Positions 10,400 to 22,336 of a stretch of DNA of 64,000 bases are shown here, piece by piece. The position numbers were made by a program, and so were the translations under genes. The first letter of the stretch is position 1. The number at the start of each line of letters is the position of its first letter. The DNA is from Riptortus pedestris (taxonomy: Eukaryota; Arthropoda; Insecta; Hemiptera; Alydidae), in the NCBI GenBank assembly GCA_019009955.1, contig CM032229.1, forward strand, positions 192,858,501 through 192,922,500, given 5' to 3'. The notes beneath the pieces were generated by a model. It was not told the DNA's origin. It searched no databases and saw only the letters and a list, made by a program, of their open reading frames with translations.

Positions 10400-11354
10400 G
10401 TCCGTCACGCAGGGGCTGCGTGAACTAAGCAGATTTCCCTCGGGAAGTTTAGTAATAGATAAATATACATACATACTGCTAACACAATGACACCGTGAAT
10501 AAATACAAACGGAAATAAATGTTTCATCCAATTTCAATATCCTGCCGACAGGAAGCGTTAGGTTAGAAATGTAAACAAACGGGCCGGGCCGCCTCACAAC
10601 GGAAAGAAAAACAATTACTGAAATATATCAGAATATAACACATTATATTATTGAGAACTATTTACTATATCTAGTACTGTAATTAATAATGAGTCAGAAT
10701 AATTGTTATCTCAACCAATAAAATTTGAGTAGTCCAAATCTTTAAAATGGGGGGGGGGTCACCAGGGCATATTTGCATGTATATCCTATAATAAAGGTCT
10801 CTTGTATACAATTTTTGGTATTTAAATTTCCAATAATGTGATTTATTATGTAGCAGAGTATTGTTTACGTAACATGAGTAGAAGTGGAGGTTTGCTAAAA
10901 ACAGAAAAATGCAAATATCTCGGTTAATATTCAAGATAGAGAATAAACGCATATGTCAATATTTATAGTAAATTTAATTTGCAATAAGATTTGTTATATA
11001 CAATTTTTCGATCCGATGCATAATAACGGAGATATTTGGAATTTTCGAAAATCCTCCCCTCTAAACCCCCCCTCCCTCTGGTCCGATTTCAGCCATTAAC
11101 GAACTTGATCGGTCTTTTTACATAAAACGGTTAAATATCGAGTTTCGTAACGATTAAACAAAAATTGCGACCGCTAGAGCGGTAACAGACAAATATATAG
11201 ATAGATAGATAGATAGATATATATATACAGTTTTGAACGGACTTCATTTTCGTCATCTACTAGGTAGGATCGATGGACATTTGAAGAAAACTTTCGAAAA
11301 TTCCGTCATGAGTACAGCCTCAATAGCTGATTTCCCTCAAGGGAAATCTGCTAA
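10400..11354 (+). mobile_element. HPTA element, long-5' subfamily, full copy
   Basis: Starts AGTCCGTCACGCAGGGG. It includes a CTGCCGACAGGAAGCG/GTAAACAAACGGGCC region absent from short copies, a G run at 10748, the C-rich patch, CCGCTAGAGCGG, a (GATA)n/(TA)n tract (11194-11226), and the 3' palindrome ending CTGCTAA. At 955 bp it is the best long representative. Confidence 0.85.
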
Positions 11355-12296
11355 AAGAGGAATGTTAGTATGAGGAAAGCAGAAGGTCAACTACTTCGAA
11401 CTAAACTGGTGACAATGAATGTTTATATAAAACTCATTTATCAATATAGCCAATGTGGTCAAGTTAGTATACTATTTGAGACATGTTGGTTATTGTCCTT
11501 CGCCCGGTGATAATATGTCCTATACATAAAATAATATTGGGAGGTGCTGAGAGGGAGTTTATTAAAATATTGCACGCTCCAATGGCCCATCCCTGATTTT
11601 CTACACCTAACTTGTTCTTTTAACTTACTCAGAAGGAATCTATCGATCGCTATTAATTAATATTAAGTTTAATTGACGTGTAAATTTTAGGTTTTACACT
11701 CTTGAAACATGAACCGACAATTATTTCGTACCATTCCTTCTCTCAGCAACTATTCTTCGTTTCCTGAATGTATTATATAATAAAAGGGATATTTTACTCA
11801 GCATCCCTCTCTTCAGCGCTCATTTCCTTGACTGTTCTGCTATAGATGCCTGAGCTATAGATAGACACCCCTTGATATGTGAAGCTATAGATAGGCAATC
11901 CTAGATATGTATAGCTTTCAGTAATTTATCCGTCGATGTATAATGCAATGTTGTACCCCTGACTCTTGACACAATTTCATCAAAATCATATAATCTTATG
12001 AAATGAGCCCTAGATAAATTATCTCTTTGCAAAACACCTTTTCTAACTCTGAATGTTCCCTGATTCTTCAGATAGATATACGTACAATTCAGCAGAAACT
12101 GATTACAAACAAAAATGAAAAAAAGAATTCGCAAGGAGCTGTTAGGACTTGACGTCCGTACGCAGCACGGAGCCAGGATCTGAATGGTGATATCTCATAT
12201 GGAAGAACCGTTGCTGCAGCGTCTAGTTGCTCACTTCCTCTTCTCACAGAAATGGAACGGGGAAGGGTTGGCATTACAATCGATTGTCCGTGTCAC
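11355..12296. other. unassigned sequence
   Basis: No repeat match. A 77-codon minus ORF (11901-12134) and a 61-codon one (12089-12274) lack recognisable domains. A short imperfect repeat, GCTATAGATAG(A/G)CA, occurs near 11855 and 11884. Confidence 0.35.
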
Positions 12297-12424
12297 ATTT
12301 TCAATCAGCTATTGAGGTCGTTCTCAAGACGCTAATTTTGAAAATTTTCTTCAAATGTCCATCGATCTACTCAGAAGATGACGAAAATGAAGTCCGTTCA
12401 AAATTATATATATATATATATATA
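12297..12424 (-). repeat. HPTA 3' module
   Basis: CAGCTATTGAGGTCGTTCTC through ATGACGAAAATGAAGTCCGT to a short TA tract. The palindrome is missing. Confidence 0.7.
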
Positions 12425-12565
12425 ATTCTAGCGTATGTGTGTATGTCACAGAACTCCTCCTAGACGGCTGGACCGATTTGAATGAATTTTTACATACGCG
12501 TTTGGGTGACGCCCTGGATGGTTTAACCTGGCCGGTTGAAGGGCTAAGAGCCAGGTTATTAGAAA
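12425..12565 (+). mobile_element. Helitron-like 5' fragment of another family
   Basis: CTCCTAGACGGCTGGACCGA followed by TTTGAATGAATTTTT is a diverged version of the leader seen in many arthropod Helitrons. It directly follows an HPTA 3' module. No 3' end was found downstream. Confidence 0.45.
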
Positions 12566-13029
12566 TGTTAATATGTTTATCTAATGTATGTCCATAGAAT
12601 TTAAGTATGTCATCTGAATAAAGCTGCTTGCAGCTGCGAGAGGTTTTCACTTTCAGTCACTGTTATTTATTATCTAAATTTATTTTAATCTGATTTGAAT
12701 GTCGCAATTATTTCCTTTTCTTTATTTATATTTATGTATTTGCATTATTATTGTTGAGGGTTTTGATTTATTTCAATTATTGGTCTACAACTATTTGTTT
12801 TGTAAAGACGTGTAGTGCGCATTCTACCAGATAATCATAGAACTAAAACGTCTTCTTTTCCTTTTCTTTTTGCATACCAAGTTTTCGCGATATTTTATTT
12901 TCTATTTCTTTTCGGGCAAACATGCACATAACAAATGTTTTTTGCGTTATGAAAAGTAGCTATTGTTTTAAACATAATATTATTAAATTTAATAATCTAA
13001 TCGCTTGATGCTGGACAACAACTGCCGAG
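12566..13029. other. unassigned AT-rich sequence
   Basis: Apart from the Hel-A fragment at 12880-12965, nothing recognised. Confidence 0.35.
12880..12965 (+). repeat. Hel-A internal fragment
   Basis: GCGATATTTTATTTTCTATT followed by an ATGCACATAACAAA block matches the Hel-A internal unit. Too short to orient within an element. Confidence 0.5.
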
Positions 13030-13041
13030 TCCGCTGGGGTG

Positions 13042-13123
<82 letters not shown>
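13030..13123. repeat. (TA)n microsatellite
   Basis: About 47 nearly pure TA units; the TA tract of the minus-strand HPTA copy that follows. Confidence 0.95.
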
Positions 13124-13129
<6 letters not shown>

Positions 13130-13386
13130 TAATGCTCTAGTGGTCGTAATTTTTTTTTATCGTTCCCAACCTCGATTTTTACTCGTTTTATGCAAAAAGA
13201 AAGATCAAGTTCGAAGTTCCGTTACTATGCGTCAGATCGAAAAATTGTATAGAACCAATCTTATTGCAAATTAAATTTACTATAAATATTGTTGTATACA
13301 TTTATTCTCTTGAATATTAGCCGACATATTTGCATAACTTCGAGGGAAATCTGCTCAGTTTATGCAGCCCCTGTGTGACTGACTTT
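13124..13386 (-). mobile_element. HPTA deletion derivative
   Basis: CTCTAGTGGTCGTAAT, TCGTTTTATGCAAAAAGAAA, then directly the 5' end TATGCAGCCCCTGTGTGACT. Confidence 0.7.
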
Positions 13387-13394
13387 TTAATATA

Positions 13395-13789
13395 ATATAA
13401 ATTCGTTAATGGCTGAAATCGGGCCAGTGGGGGGGGGGATTTTTGAAAATTCGAAATATCTCCGTTATTATGCGTCGGATCGAAAAATTGTAAAGAATCA
13501 ATCCTGGTCCAAATTAAATTTGCTATAAATATTGCTCTATATATTTATTCTACATCTTGAATATTAACCGAGATATTTGCATTTGTGTTGTGTTTGTGGT
13601 CGGCAGGAGTCAGCTATGTGCGGGACTTTCCGCCGAGAGCTAGGGCGGCCATTTCTGTAACTGTTCATTCATCGTGAATAGTTTTAGAGATTCCTTACTA
13701 CTACTGCCGTTAGTAGTAGACAGGTTTCTCTATTGATAACATTACGTGGGAAATCTGCTTAGTTTACGTAGCTCCTGCGTGACGGACTT
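13395..13789 (-). mobile_element. HPTA 5' half
   Basis: G run at 13430, ATCTCCGTTATTATGCGTCG, the GGAAAGTCC/CCGAGAGCT region and the 5' end CTGCGTGACGGACTT. Confidence 0.75.
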
Positions 13790-13960
13790 CTTATATTTCT
13801 TGAATAAATGTAGGATTGCTGGAGCCAAAAGGCATAGCTTTGCTCTATATTAGATTTATTAATGGGAACTAGCTGTGCAATATTGGAGTGCTGGCCTCAT
13901 TACGTCATCACGTCATTACTCCACCCTCTCTCTCGTCTATTGTTCAACTTGTATTACATT

Positions 13961-14082
13961 TTAGCAGATTTCCCATAAGGGAAATCAGCTATTGAGGTCG
14001 TCCTCATGACGCGAGTTTCGATAAATTTCCTCAAATTTCCATCGATCCTACCCAAGAGATGACGAAAATGAGGTCCGTTCAA

Positions 14083-14139
<57 letters not shown>

Positions 14140-14700
14140 CATATATATATATATATATATATATAATTATTTTCAAAAATTCGGAATATCTCCGTTATTA
14201 TGCATCGGGTCGAAAACTTGTACAGAATCAATCTTATTGCAAATTAAATTTACTATAAATATTGTTCTATACATTTATTCTCTATCTTGAATATTAACCG
14301 AGATATTTGCATTTTTATGATGGCTGTGGTCGGGTATTGTTCGGATTAGTTCGGCCTCTCTCGGCTCAGGTGGGAGGCTACTTCTTACCTTACCAGTCGT
14401 TTCTAACCTTACCTTACCTTCGTTACTTTCTGAGATTTATGCAAATACGTTCTGTTCATCCGCCCCCCTTCTTTAGTTCTTGTACTACTAACATTTGAGT
14501 TATTTAAATATAAATTATTTTTACAATTCAGAAGCCGTTTCAGTTGGGAATTTATTAAAATTAACTGAATGATTTCTTATTACCGTTTGTATTTACTCAT
14601 GGTGGGCTTTTATTACCAGTATGCAGATTTCTCTATTGTAAAATTTCACATGGGAATTCTGCTTACGCAATGGGAATGGAGTTTACGCAGCCCCTGCTTT
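13961..14700 (-). mobile_element. HPTA element, full length, degraded 5' end
   Basis: Starts with the palindrome TTAGCAGATTTCCCATAAGG, 3' module, (TA)n 14086-14164, then the centre and 5' arms. It ends GTTTACGCAGCCCCTGC without the final GTGACGGACTT. Confidence 0.8.
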
Positions 14701-14754
14701 TTTATTTAATATCTGTTGCATTTTTATTTTATTAAATTGTTTATTTATCCCTTA

Positions 14755-15031
14755 TGGGAAATCAGCTATTGAGGTTGTACTCATGATGGGATTTTCGAAA
14801 AATTTACAGGCTTCCTGTTGTGGAGGTTATTTAAATGTGCTGAAAGATTTCTCATTAGCCTTTGTGCTTTGGGGTAAAGACTGTCTCAAAGAGATAGACG
14901 ATAGGAACTGTTGGACAACTCATCATTTATTAGAGACCATATTGGCAGCAGACATTGCTGGTTATCGACCTAAGGTGAATGACTTAAGTAGTACAGTCCA
15001 AACCGAGTCATACTGTTATAGGAAACGATAT
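14755..15031. other. HPTA 3' module scrap and unassigned sequence
   Basis: 14755-14815 is an inverted HPTA 3' module. The remaining 210 bp is unrecognised. A 97-codon plus frame (14783-15076) starts in one HPTA piece and ends in another, so it is probably chance. Confidence 0.4.
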
Positions 15032-15240
15032 GCCGTCACGCTGGGCCTGCGTAAACTAAACAGATTTCCCTCGTGATGTTTAACAATAGATAAATGCACA
15101 TACTGGTAACACAACACCACCTTCAATAATAAATGAATAAATACAAACGATAATAAGAAACCTCTCGACTGGAAGCGTCTGAAGTGTAAGCGAACAGGTC
15201 TGCCAACTTCATACAGCGAAGATGTTCAGTGAAGATCCAA
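15032..15240 (+). repeat. HPTA 5' fragment, long subfamily
   Basis: CCGTCACGCTGGGCCTGCGT, arm AAACAGATTTCCC, and the ACTGGTAACACAACACCACC block. Stops at the boundary with the TA-rich array. Confidence 0.7.
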
Positions 15241-15254
15241 TAATTGCTTAATAA

Positions 15255-15650
15255 CCTTCTTACCTATGTATTACACATATAACCTAATTGACCTAACTTA
15301 CCATATATTATACATATAACCTAATTAACCTATCTTACCTATGAATTATACATATAACCTATCTTGCCTAAATATGATACATATAACCTAATTAGCTTAC
15401 CTTACCTATGAATTATACATATAACCTATCTTACCTAGATATTATACATATAACCTAATTAACTTACCTTACCTAAATATGATACATATAACCTAATTAA
15501 CTTACCTTACCTATGTATTACACATATAACCTATCTTACCTAAATATTATACATATAACCTAATTAACTTACCTTACCTATGTATTATACATATAACCTA
15601 TCTTACCTCTTTATTATAAATATTACCTAATCAACCTATCTTAACTCCCT
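15255..15650. repeat. alternating 24/34-bp tandem array
   Basis: TTACCTATGTATTATACATA and variants followed by TAACCTAATTAACTTACC or TAACCTATC. About 12 units in which long and short forms alternate, suggesting a 58-bp higher-order unit. AT-rich, no ORF. Confidence 0.8.
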
Positions 15651-15954
15651 AGCGATTTACACTTGGTAACGCTCATTATATTTGCATTTTATATAGGCAG
15701 TCTAAAACTTACTTATATACCTCCATACAACCTATATATTCCTAACTCAGTATATATGCAATTTAAAATTTTATTTCCATGTTCTTGTTGGGGATGAGAA
15801 CGTTGGCGTATTGTCCAAAAGCCTTGATTCCATCGCCTGCCTCTACTTTGATGATATCCTCATCACAACTGAGTTATTGGCCATTATCTATTCTTCTTCT
15901 AAAAACTCCATTTCCCAAAGAAAAAACCCATTTTGCCAAGAGTATAAGGACGAT

Positions 15955-18030
15955 AGCTGATAACGAGGCACCAGGCTACAGTTATACCGTTAGCTGGTCC
16001 ATGACCTTGTAGCACTCTGCACAGCTGACAGTGATAACGAGGCACCAGGCTACAGCTATACCGTTAGCTGGTCCATGACCTTGTAGCACTCTGCACAGCT
16101 GACAGTGATAACGAGGCCACGGCTACAGCTATACCGTTAGCTGGTCCATGACCTTGTAGCACTCTGCACAGCTGACAGTGATAACGAGGCACCAGGCTAC
16201 AGCTATACCGTTCGCTGGTCCATGACCTTGTAGCACTCTGCACAGCTGACAGTGATAACGAGGCTACAGACTACAGCTCTACCGTTAGCTGGTCCATGAC
16301 CTTGTAGCACTCTGCACAGCTGACAGTGATAACGAGGCACCAGGCTACAGCTATACCGTTAGCTGGTCCATGACCTTGTAGCACTCTGCACAGCTGACAG
16401 TGATAACGAGGCACCAGGCTACAGCTATACCGTTAGCTGGTCCATGACCTTGTAGCACTCTGCACAGCTGACAGTGATAACGAGGCACCAGGCTACAGCT
16501 ATACCGTTAGCTGGTCCATGACCTTGTAGCACTCTGCACAGCTGACAGTGATAACGAGGCACCAGGCTACAGCTATACCGTTAGCTGGTCCATGACCTTG
16601 TAGCACTCTGCACAGCTGACAGTGATAACGAGGCACCAGGCTACAGCTATACCGTTAGCTGGTCCATGACCTTGTAGCACTCTGCACAGCTGACAGTGAT
16701 AACGAGGCTACAGGCTACAGCTATACCGTTAGCTGGTCCATGACCTTGTAGCACTCTGCACAGCTGACAGTGATAACGAGGCACCAGGCTACAGCTATAC
16801 CGTTAGCTGGTCCATGACCTTGTAGCACTCTGCACAGCTGACAGTGATAACGAGGCACCAGGCTACAGCTATACCGTTAGCTGGTCCATGACCTTGTAGC
16901 ACTCTGCACAGCTGACAGTGATAACGAGGCACCAGGCTACAGCTATACCGTTAGCTGGTCCATGACCTTGTAGCACTCTGCACAGCTGACAGTGATAACG
17001 AGGCACCAGGCTACAGATATACCGTTAGCTGGTCCATGACCTTGTAGCGCTCTGCACAGCTGACAGTGATAACGAGGCACCAGGCTACAGTTATACCGTT
17101 AGCTGGTCCATGACCTTGTAGCACTCTGCACAGCTGACAGTGATAACGAGGCACCAGGCTACAGCTATACCGTTAGCTGGTCCATGACCTTGTAGCACTC
17201 TGCACAGCTGACAGTGATAACGAGGCACCAGGCTACAGCTATACCGTTAGCTGGTCCATGACCTTGTAGCACTCTGCACAGCTGACAGTGATAACGAGGC
17301 ACCAGGCTACAGCTATACCGTTAGCTGGTCCATGACCTTGTAGCACTCTGCACAGCTGACAGTGATAACGAGGCACCAGGCTACAGCTATACCGTTAGCT
17401 GGTCCATGACCTTGTAGCACTCTGCACAGCTGACAGTGATAACGAGGCACCAGGCTACAGCTATACCGTTAGCTGGTCCATGACCTTGTAGCACTCTGCA
17501 CAGCTGACAGTGATAACGAGGCACCAGGCTACAGCTATACCGTTAGCTGGTCCATGACCTTGTAGCACTCTGCACAGCTGACAGTGATAACGAGGCACCA
17601 GGCTACAGCTATACCGTTAGCTGGTCCATGACCTTGTAGCACTCTGCACAGCTGACAGTGATAACGAGGCACCAGGCTACAGCTATACCGTTAGCTGGTC
17701 CATGACCTTGTAGCACTCTGCACAGCTGACAGTGATAACGAGGCACCAGGCTACAGCTATACCGTTAGCTGGTCCATGACCTTGTAGCACTCTGCACAGC
17801 TGACAGTGATAACGAGGCACCAGGCTACAGCTATACCGTTAGCTGGTCCATGACCTTGTAGCACTCTGCACAGCTGACAGTGATAACGAGGCACCAGGCT
17901 ACAGCTATACCGTTAGCTGGTCCATGACCTTGTAGCACTCTCTGCACAGCTGACAGTGATAACGAGGCACCAGGCTACAGCTATACCGTTAGCTGGTCCA
18001 TGACCTTGTAGCACTCTCTGCACAGCTGAC
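15955..18030. repeat. 74-bp satellite array, about 28 units
   Basis: GATAACGAGGCACCAGGCTA starts each unit and CTCTGCACAGCTGACAGT ends it. Spacing measured at six junctions is 74 (73 where 3 bases differ near 16120). Most internal units look identical. Variants: GGCTACAG in place of GGCACCAG near 16260 and 16710, one GCGCTC near 17048, and an extra CT in the last two units. Stops in all frames. Head-to-tail without spacers. Confidence 0.95.
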
Positions 18031-18139
18031 AGGGTAGCGGTGGAAGAGTGGCAAGTCAGCTGTTCTCTTTCTCAGCTGTGCACATCATACGCTACCACTC
18101 CATTAAACCACATCGGCAAAAACATTTTTGAAAAGATTT

Positions 18140-18335
18140 CCCTTAAGACAAATCAGCTATTAAGGTGTGTGTGTGTCTGTTACCGCCCTAACGGTCGCAA
18201 TTTTAGCGGATTTCCCTCAAGTGAAATCAGCTATTGAGGTCGTACTCATGGCGCGATTTTCGAAAAAAAAAAAATGCAAATCTTCATCTACCCACGAGAT
18301 GACGAAAATGAGGTCCGTTATAAAATTATAAAATA
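18140..18335 (-). repeat. HPTA 3' module, solo
   Basis: AGCGGATTTCCCTCAAGTGA, GTCGTACTCATGGCGCGATT, a poly-A interruption, and GAGATGACGAAAATGAGGTC. Preceded by a separate scrap at 18140-18200. Confidence 0.65.
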
Positions 18336-18336
18336 A

Positions 18337-18600
18337 ATATCAAGTTCGTTAATGACACTAGTGTGAGAGGGTAGTCTAGTAGGAGATACATGCAAATTCG
18401 TTGTGATGTCATCAATGAATGTTTTTAAGCTCCACGTTGTACCTAACTCTATTCCATCTGTTCCGTACTCAATATTCGATGGTATTTGACAACATTTATG
18501 ATCATATGTTATGATGCTGATCGTAAAATGTTATAGAAGTAATCTTGTTAAACTATTGATGACCTACAATTGTTGTTTTATCCTTTTTTTGTTTCCAGAA
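18337..18600 (-). repeat. degenerate HPTA centre
   Basis: AATATCAAGTTCGTTAATGA and TGTTATAGAAGTAATCTTGT are recognisable HPTA blocks in a mostly diverged stretch. Confidence 0.5.
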
Positions 18601-18601
18601 C

Positions 18602-18755
18602 TCCCGCCTTTTAGTCATCGGTTTCAGCAGATTTCCCTCATGGGAAATGTGCTATTGAGGTAGTACTCATGGCGCGATTTTCGAAAAAAAAAAAATAATT
18701 CAAATCTTCATTTACCCACGAGTTGATGAAATTGAGGGCCGTTCAAAACTATAAT

Positions 18756-18816
<61 letters not shown>

Positions 18817-18840
18817 GTGTGTGTGTGTGTGTGTGTGTGT
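18602..18840 (-). repeat. HPTA 3' module with (TA)n(TG)n
   Basis: CAGCAGATTTCCCTCATGGG palindrome, 3' module, then (TA) 18764-18812 and (TG) to 18840. Confidence 0.75.
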
Positions 18841-18859
18841 TAATCACTCTAGATGTCCC

Positions 18860-19011
18860 AGGCAGGTGGGGTATCTGCTCAATTATCGCAACACCGGGGT
18901 CATGGACTTTAATTTAATGAATTGGTCACTAAATAAGTTGCTATTGCCCAGGTGAGAATGGAGCTCACAACTCGACAAAGTGAGATTAAGAGCAATTCGA
19001 TTAGCCTGAGC
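18860..19011 (-). repeat. tRNA-SINE, partial
   Basis: Inverted TTGCCCAGGTGAGAATGGAGC and GATTAGCCTGAGCC. The B-box region is degraded. Confidence 0.55.
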
Positions 19012-19850
19012 CGTCGTAGCCAATCTTGGTTATTCTGCCTCAGAAAGGAATGACCACGTGAGCGGTTTGGATAGAAGGAACTATAGCAATATGGATGAAC
19101 AAAGAAAAGGAACAACAAAGAAGAAGAAGCAGGTGTTTATATTATCAAATAAACGCTGTCAACATAATGGCAGATGTCCAGCTGAGGCAGCTAGAAGAGC
19201 CCCAGCATGTCCAACACTATGGTCCCAGTATTAGGAAATAGAAGTCATTTGGTCATTTCCTTGTTCAACGTGGAAGGGGGCATTTCCCGGCCAAGGCTTT
19301 GCTCTTAATACACTTTGGTCACCTAGTGTTGTGGCTTCCAATCTTGTGTCTTAAATATATTCTCCTCATTGACTTGTAAAGCGAATCCAAGTAGCTTACC
19401 CCTTGCAGTAGAACTCACATATGTAATAATCGATTAGGAGGCAAAGCAGAGATGTAGAAATATTCTCCTCATTGCTTTGTAAAGCGGATTAGTTTACTCC
19501 TTTTATAGTTGTAAGGATCGTTTTAGAGGAGGCAAAGCATAGAGGTAGAAATATTCTCCTCATTGACTAGTAAAGCAGATCCAAGTAGCTTATAGCAATA
19601 GATATCACATATGCAAGTATCGATTAGGAGACACAGCATAGAGGTATAAATATTGGCTGCGTAGACAGGTAAAGTGACAAGGAGGTAGGAGGAACAGATG
19701 TTGCCTATCCCTTGCCAAATTATTTCCTAGAAGCACAACATCATTCTTTCTGCAGCTGATATTCATCACTTGCCCTTCTCCTGATGTACAACGCACAATA
19801 TAAACACCGAAGGGTTTTCATCTCACTTACTATATACCTTGAGTTGTGAA
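19012..19850. repeat. unassigned region with a three-copy ~100-bp tandem repeat
   Basis: 19345-19640 holds three copies of TATTCTCCTCATTG...GTAAAGC...CGATTAGGAGGCAAAGCA, spaced 103 and 91 bp. The rest is unrecognised. The whole block is bracketed by SINE pieces in opposite orientation (18860-19011 and 19850-19985). Confidence 0.6.
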
Positions 19851-19985
19851 TTCCATTCTCACCTGGTCAATAGGAATTTATATAGCGACCGACTCGCTAA
19901 ATAAAATCCTTAGTCCACCTTGGTAACCTATACATAACCAATCCTGCTTAGCCTTAGTAACAAAAAGTGGACGTTAACGTATAAT
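19850..19985 (+). repeat. tRNA-SINE 3' part
   Basis: CAATAGGAATTTATATAGCG ... TAAATAAAATCCTTAGTCCA ... AACAAAAAGTGGACGTTAAC. No tRNA head. Confidence 0.6.
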
Positions 19986-20205
19986 AATATAATATTCCCT
20001 AGCAACTGAAGTCATAGCTCATTCCAGCATTGCTGACACTTTACAGTTATTTTTCATAAATATTATAAAAAAACAAGAAGACACTAGTTTAGAGTTGGTT
20101 TGAAGTTAATGTTAGAAAAAGAGAAACCATAAAATACCTAACAGACAAGAGTTAAGTAACTTAGTAGATTTTCCTCACGCTGGATGATGACACACAGCTT
20201 GTCAC

Positions 20206-20605
20206 CAGGTTCTCTATTTGTAAGGTTTTAAGTTGGTTCAAGTCGCGCCCAGCATAAAGGGGGGGGGCGGTTTAAATATTCGGTATAAAATATATCGGTA
20301 GAGGCGAATTTTAAAATATTTCCATCATTATGGGTTGGCTTGTAACATGTTATAGAACTAATCATGTTTAGCTATTGACGCTCTACAATTGTTGTTCTAT
20401 ACATATTTTTTTAACTGGAATATTGAGCAAGTTATTAGTAGTTTCTTGTTTTCATCCTCCAGTAAACCCCCACTACTACTCCTTTTTGAATTTTGACTAA
20501 TTGAACGGGGGAAATCCAAGCCCTGTATTTGGTGCAAAACTGAGGAATAACCTTCGTTTGCCTGGGTTAACCAAGCAGATTTCCCACGTGTGTATTTGCA
20601 TTTAT
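20206..20605 (-). mobile_element. HPTA 5' half
   Basis: G run at 20262, ATTATGGGTTGGCTTGTAAC, CCCCCACTACTACTCC, and arms ending CAAGCAGATTTCCCACG. Structure partly scrambled. Confidence 0.55.
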
Positions 20606-21330
20606 TTCGAAACTTCGAAGAGAACAATATTTGGTATTTAGGCTTCGAATAAAGTGTTTCATAATTTAACTGCTTATAGCTAACATGACATGAATAGGAG
20701 TGGTGATTTACAGAAGGCCAAAAAGTTATAAATCAAATTTCACGGTTAATTATAATGATTATGGAAAAAAAAAAAAAACATACATAAAAACATTTATAGA
20801 ACATTACATAGATTTCCCACTTGAAGTTATACAATAGACAAATCTCCATACGAGAGCCAAACAGATACGGAAACGACCAAACTAGGTTTTGGCGGGAAAC
20901 TCAGTTGTCCGTTATTCGCCTAAATTTAATACAAATGCAAATATCATGGTTAATATTCAAGAAGAGAATAAATGTATAGAACAATATTTATAGTAAATTC
21001 AATTTACAATAAGATTGGTTCTATACAATGTTTTGATCCGACGTACGGTAACGGAGATATTTCGAAAATCCCCCTCCCACTGGTCCGATTTCACCCATTA
21101 ACGAACTTGATATGTCTTTTTCCATAAAACGTTTAAATATCGAGTTTGGTAACGATAAACCAAAAATTGCGACCGCTAGAGCGTTAACAGACAAATATAT
21201 ATATAATTTTGAACGGACCTCATTTTCGTCATCTCCTTGGTAGGATCGTTGGACATTTGAAGAAAATTTTCAAAAATCGCGTCGTGAGTACGACCTCAAT
21301 AGTTGATTTCCCTTAATGGAAATCTGTAAA
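20606..21330 (+). mobile_element. two adjoining HPTA pieces
   Basis: 20606-20808 is a 5'-region piece of the short subfamily. 20811-21330 starts at the arm GATTTCCCACTTG and continues through the C patch, CCGCTAGAGCG and a short TA tract to a mutated 3' end (CTTAATGGAAATCTG). Confidence 0.7.
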
Positions 21331-21726
21331 AATTGCGATCGCTAGATCGTTAACAGACAAATGTATATATTTCTAACTGTTGAGGCTCCTCGAGATGTTC
21401 AACATTTCCCGTACGGCTGTATATCCTGTAGTATGTAAAGGTAGTCTGGCTAATGGGGCGTTGAGTTAAATATGTAGATCAGGAATAGTTTTTAATAATT
21501 AGCATTGACCTGGATACCGTGTATATATTTGTAGGTATGAACAGGTCAGCCTTATTCTGTCATTTCTCAGTATGATATATGTATTTAAAGTAGCAACGCC
21601 ACTTTAAGTTGTCTCTTAGACAATTTGCCAATACCTCTGTAGGGGGTTGCCAGCTATCGTTTCAAGGGGAAAATAATATTAGGTTTAGAGAGGCGTTGAC
21701 ACAAGTTAGCATTATGCTCAACGTGG
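21331..21726. other. unassigned sequence
   Basis: Begins with a duplicated scrap of the HPTA CGATCGCTAGATCG block (21335-21370), then unrecognised sequence up to the 39-bp array. Confidence 0.4.
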
Positions 21727-22275
21727 ACCTGTTGCTGGTTATCAAATTATGATAACATATTTCTCACCTGTTGCTGGTTATCAAATTATGATAACATATT
21801 TCTCACCTGTTGCTGGTTATCAAATTATGATAACATATTTCTCACCTGTTGCTGGTTATCAAATTATGATAACATATTTCTCACCTGTTGCTGGTTATCA
21901 AATTATGATAACATATTTCTCATCTGTTGTTGGTTATCAAATTATGATAACATATTTCTCACCTGTTGCTGGTTATCAAATTATGATATCATATTTCTCA
22001 CCTGTTGCTGGTTATCAAATTATGATAACATATTTCTCACCTGTTGCTGGTTATCAAATTATGATAACATATTTCTCACCTGTTGCTGGTTATCAAATTA
22101 TGATATCATATTTCTCACCTGTTGCTGGTTATCAAGTTATGATATCATATTTCTCATCTGTTGCTGGTTATCTAATTATGATAACATATTTCTCATCTGT
22201 TGCTGGTTATCTAATTATGATAACATATTTCTCACCTGTTGCTGGTTATCAAATTATATCATATTTCTCACCTAT
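21727..22275 (+). repeat. 39-bp minisatellite, about 14 units
   Basis: Unit CACCTGTTGCTGGTTATCAA plus ATTATGATAACATATTTCT. In one plus frame it reads MITYFSPVAGYQI repeated, because 39 is divisible by 3, giving a 206-codon ORF (21749-22369). Each unit contains the hairpin GTTATCA-AATTA-TGATAAC. Unit differences include Pro/Ser, Thr/Ser, Ala/Val and Gln/Leu replacements and one 3-base deletion, so nothing suggests protein-level constraint. Confidence 0.9.
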
Positions 22276-22336
22276 TGCCGTATATGTGTCTGTTCTTGGA
22301 ATTAGATCCCAGCCATGGATTAGGTCGTTAATTATT

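Noticed and set aside
9725..10597. 290-codon minus-strand ORF
   Set aside because: It is the 64-bp minisatellite plus the HPTA 5' end; several other frames are equally open, and no domain is present.
15955..18030. CRISPR-like array
   Set aside because: Units are contiguous without spacers, and the DNA is clearly eukaryotic.
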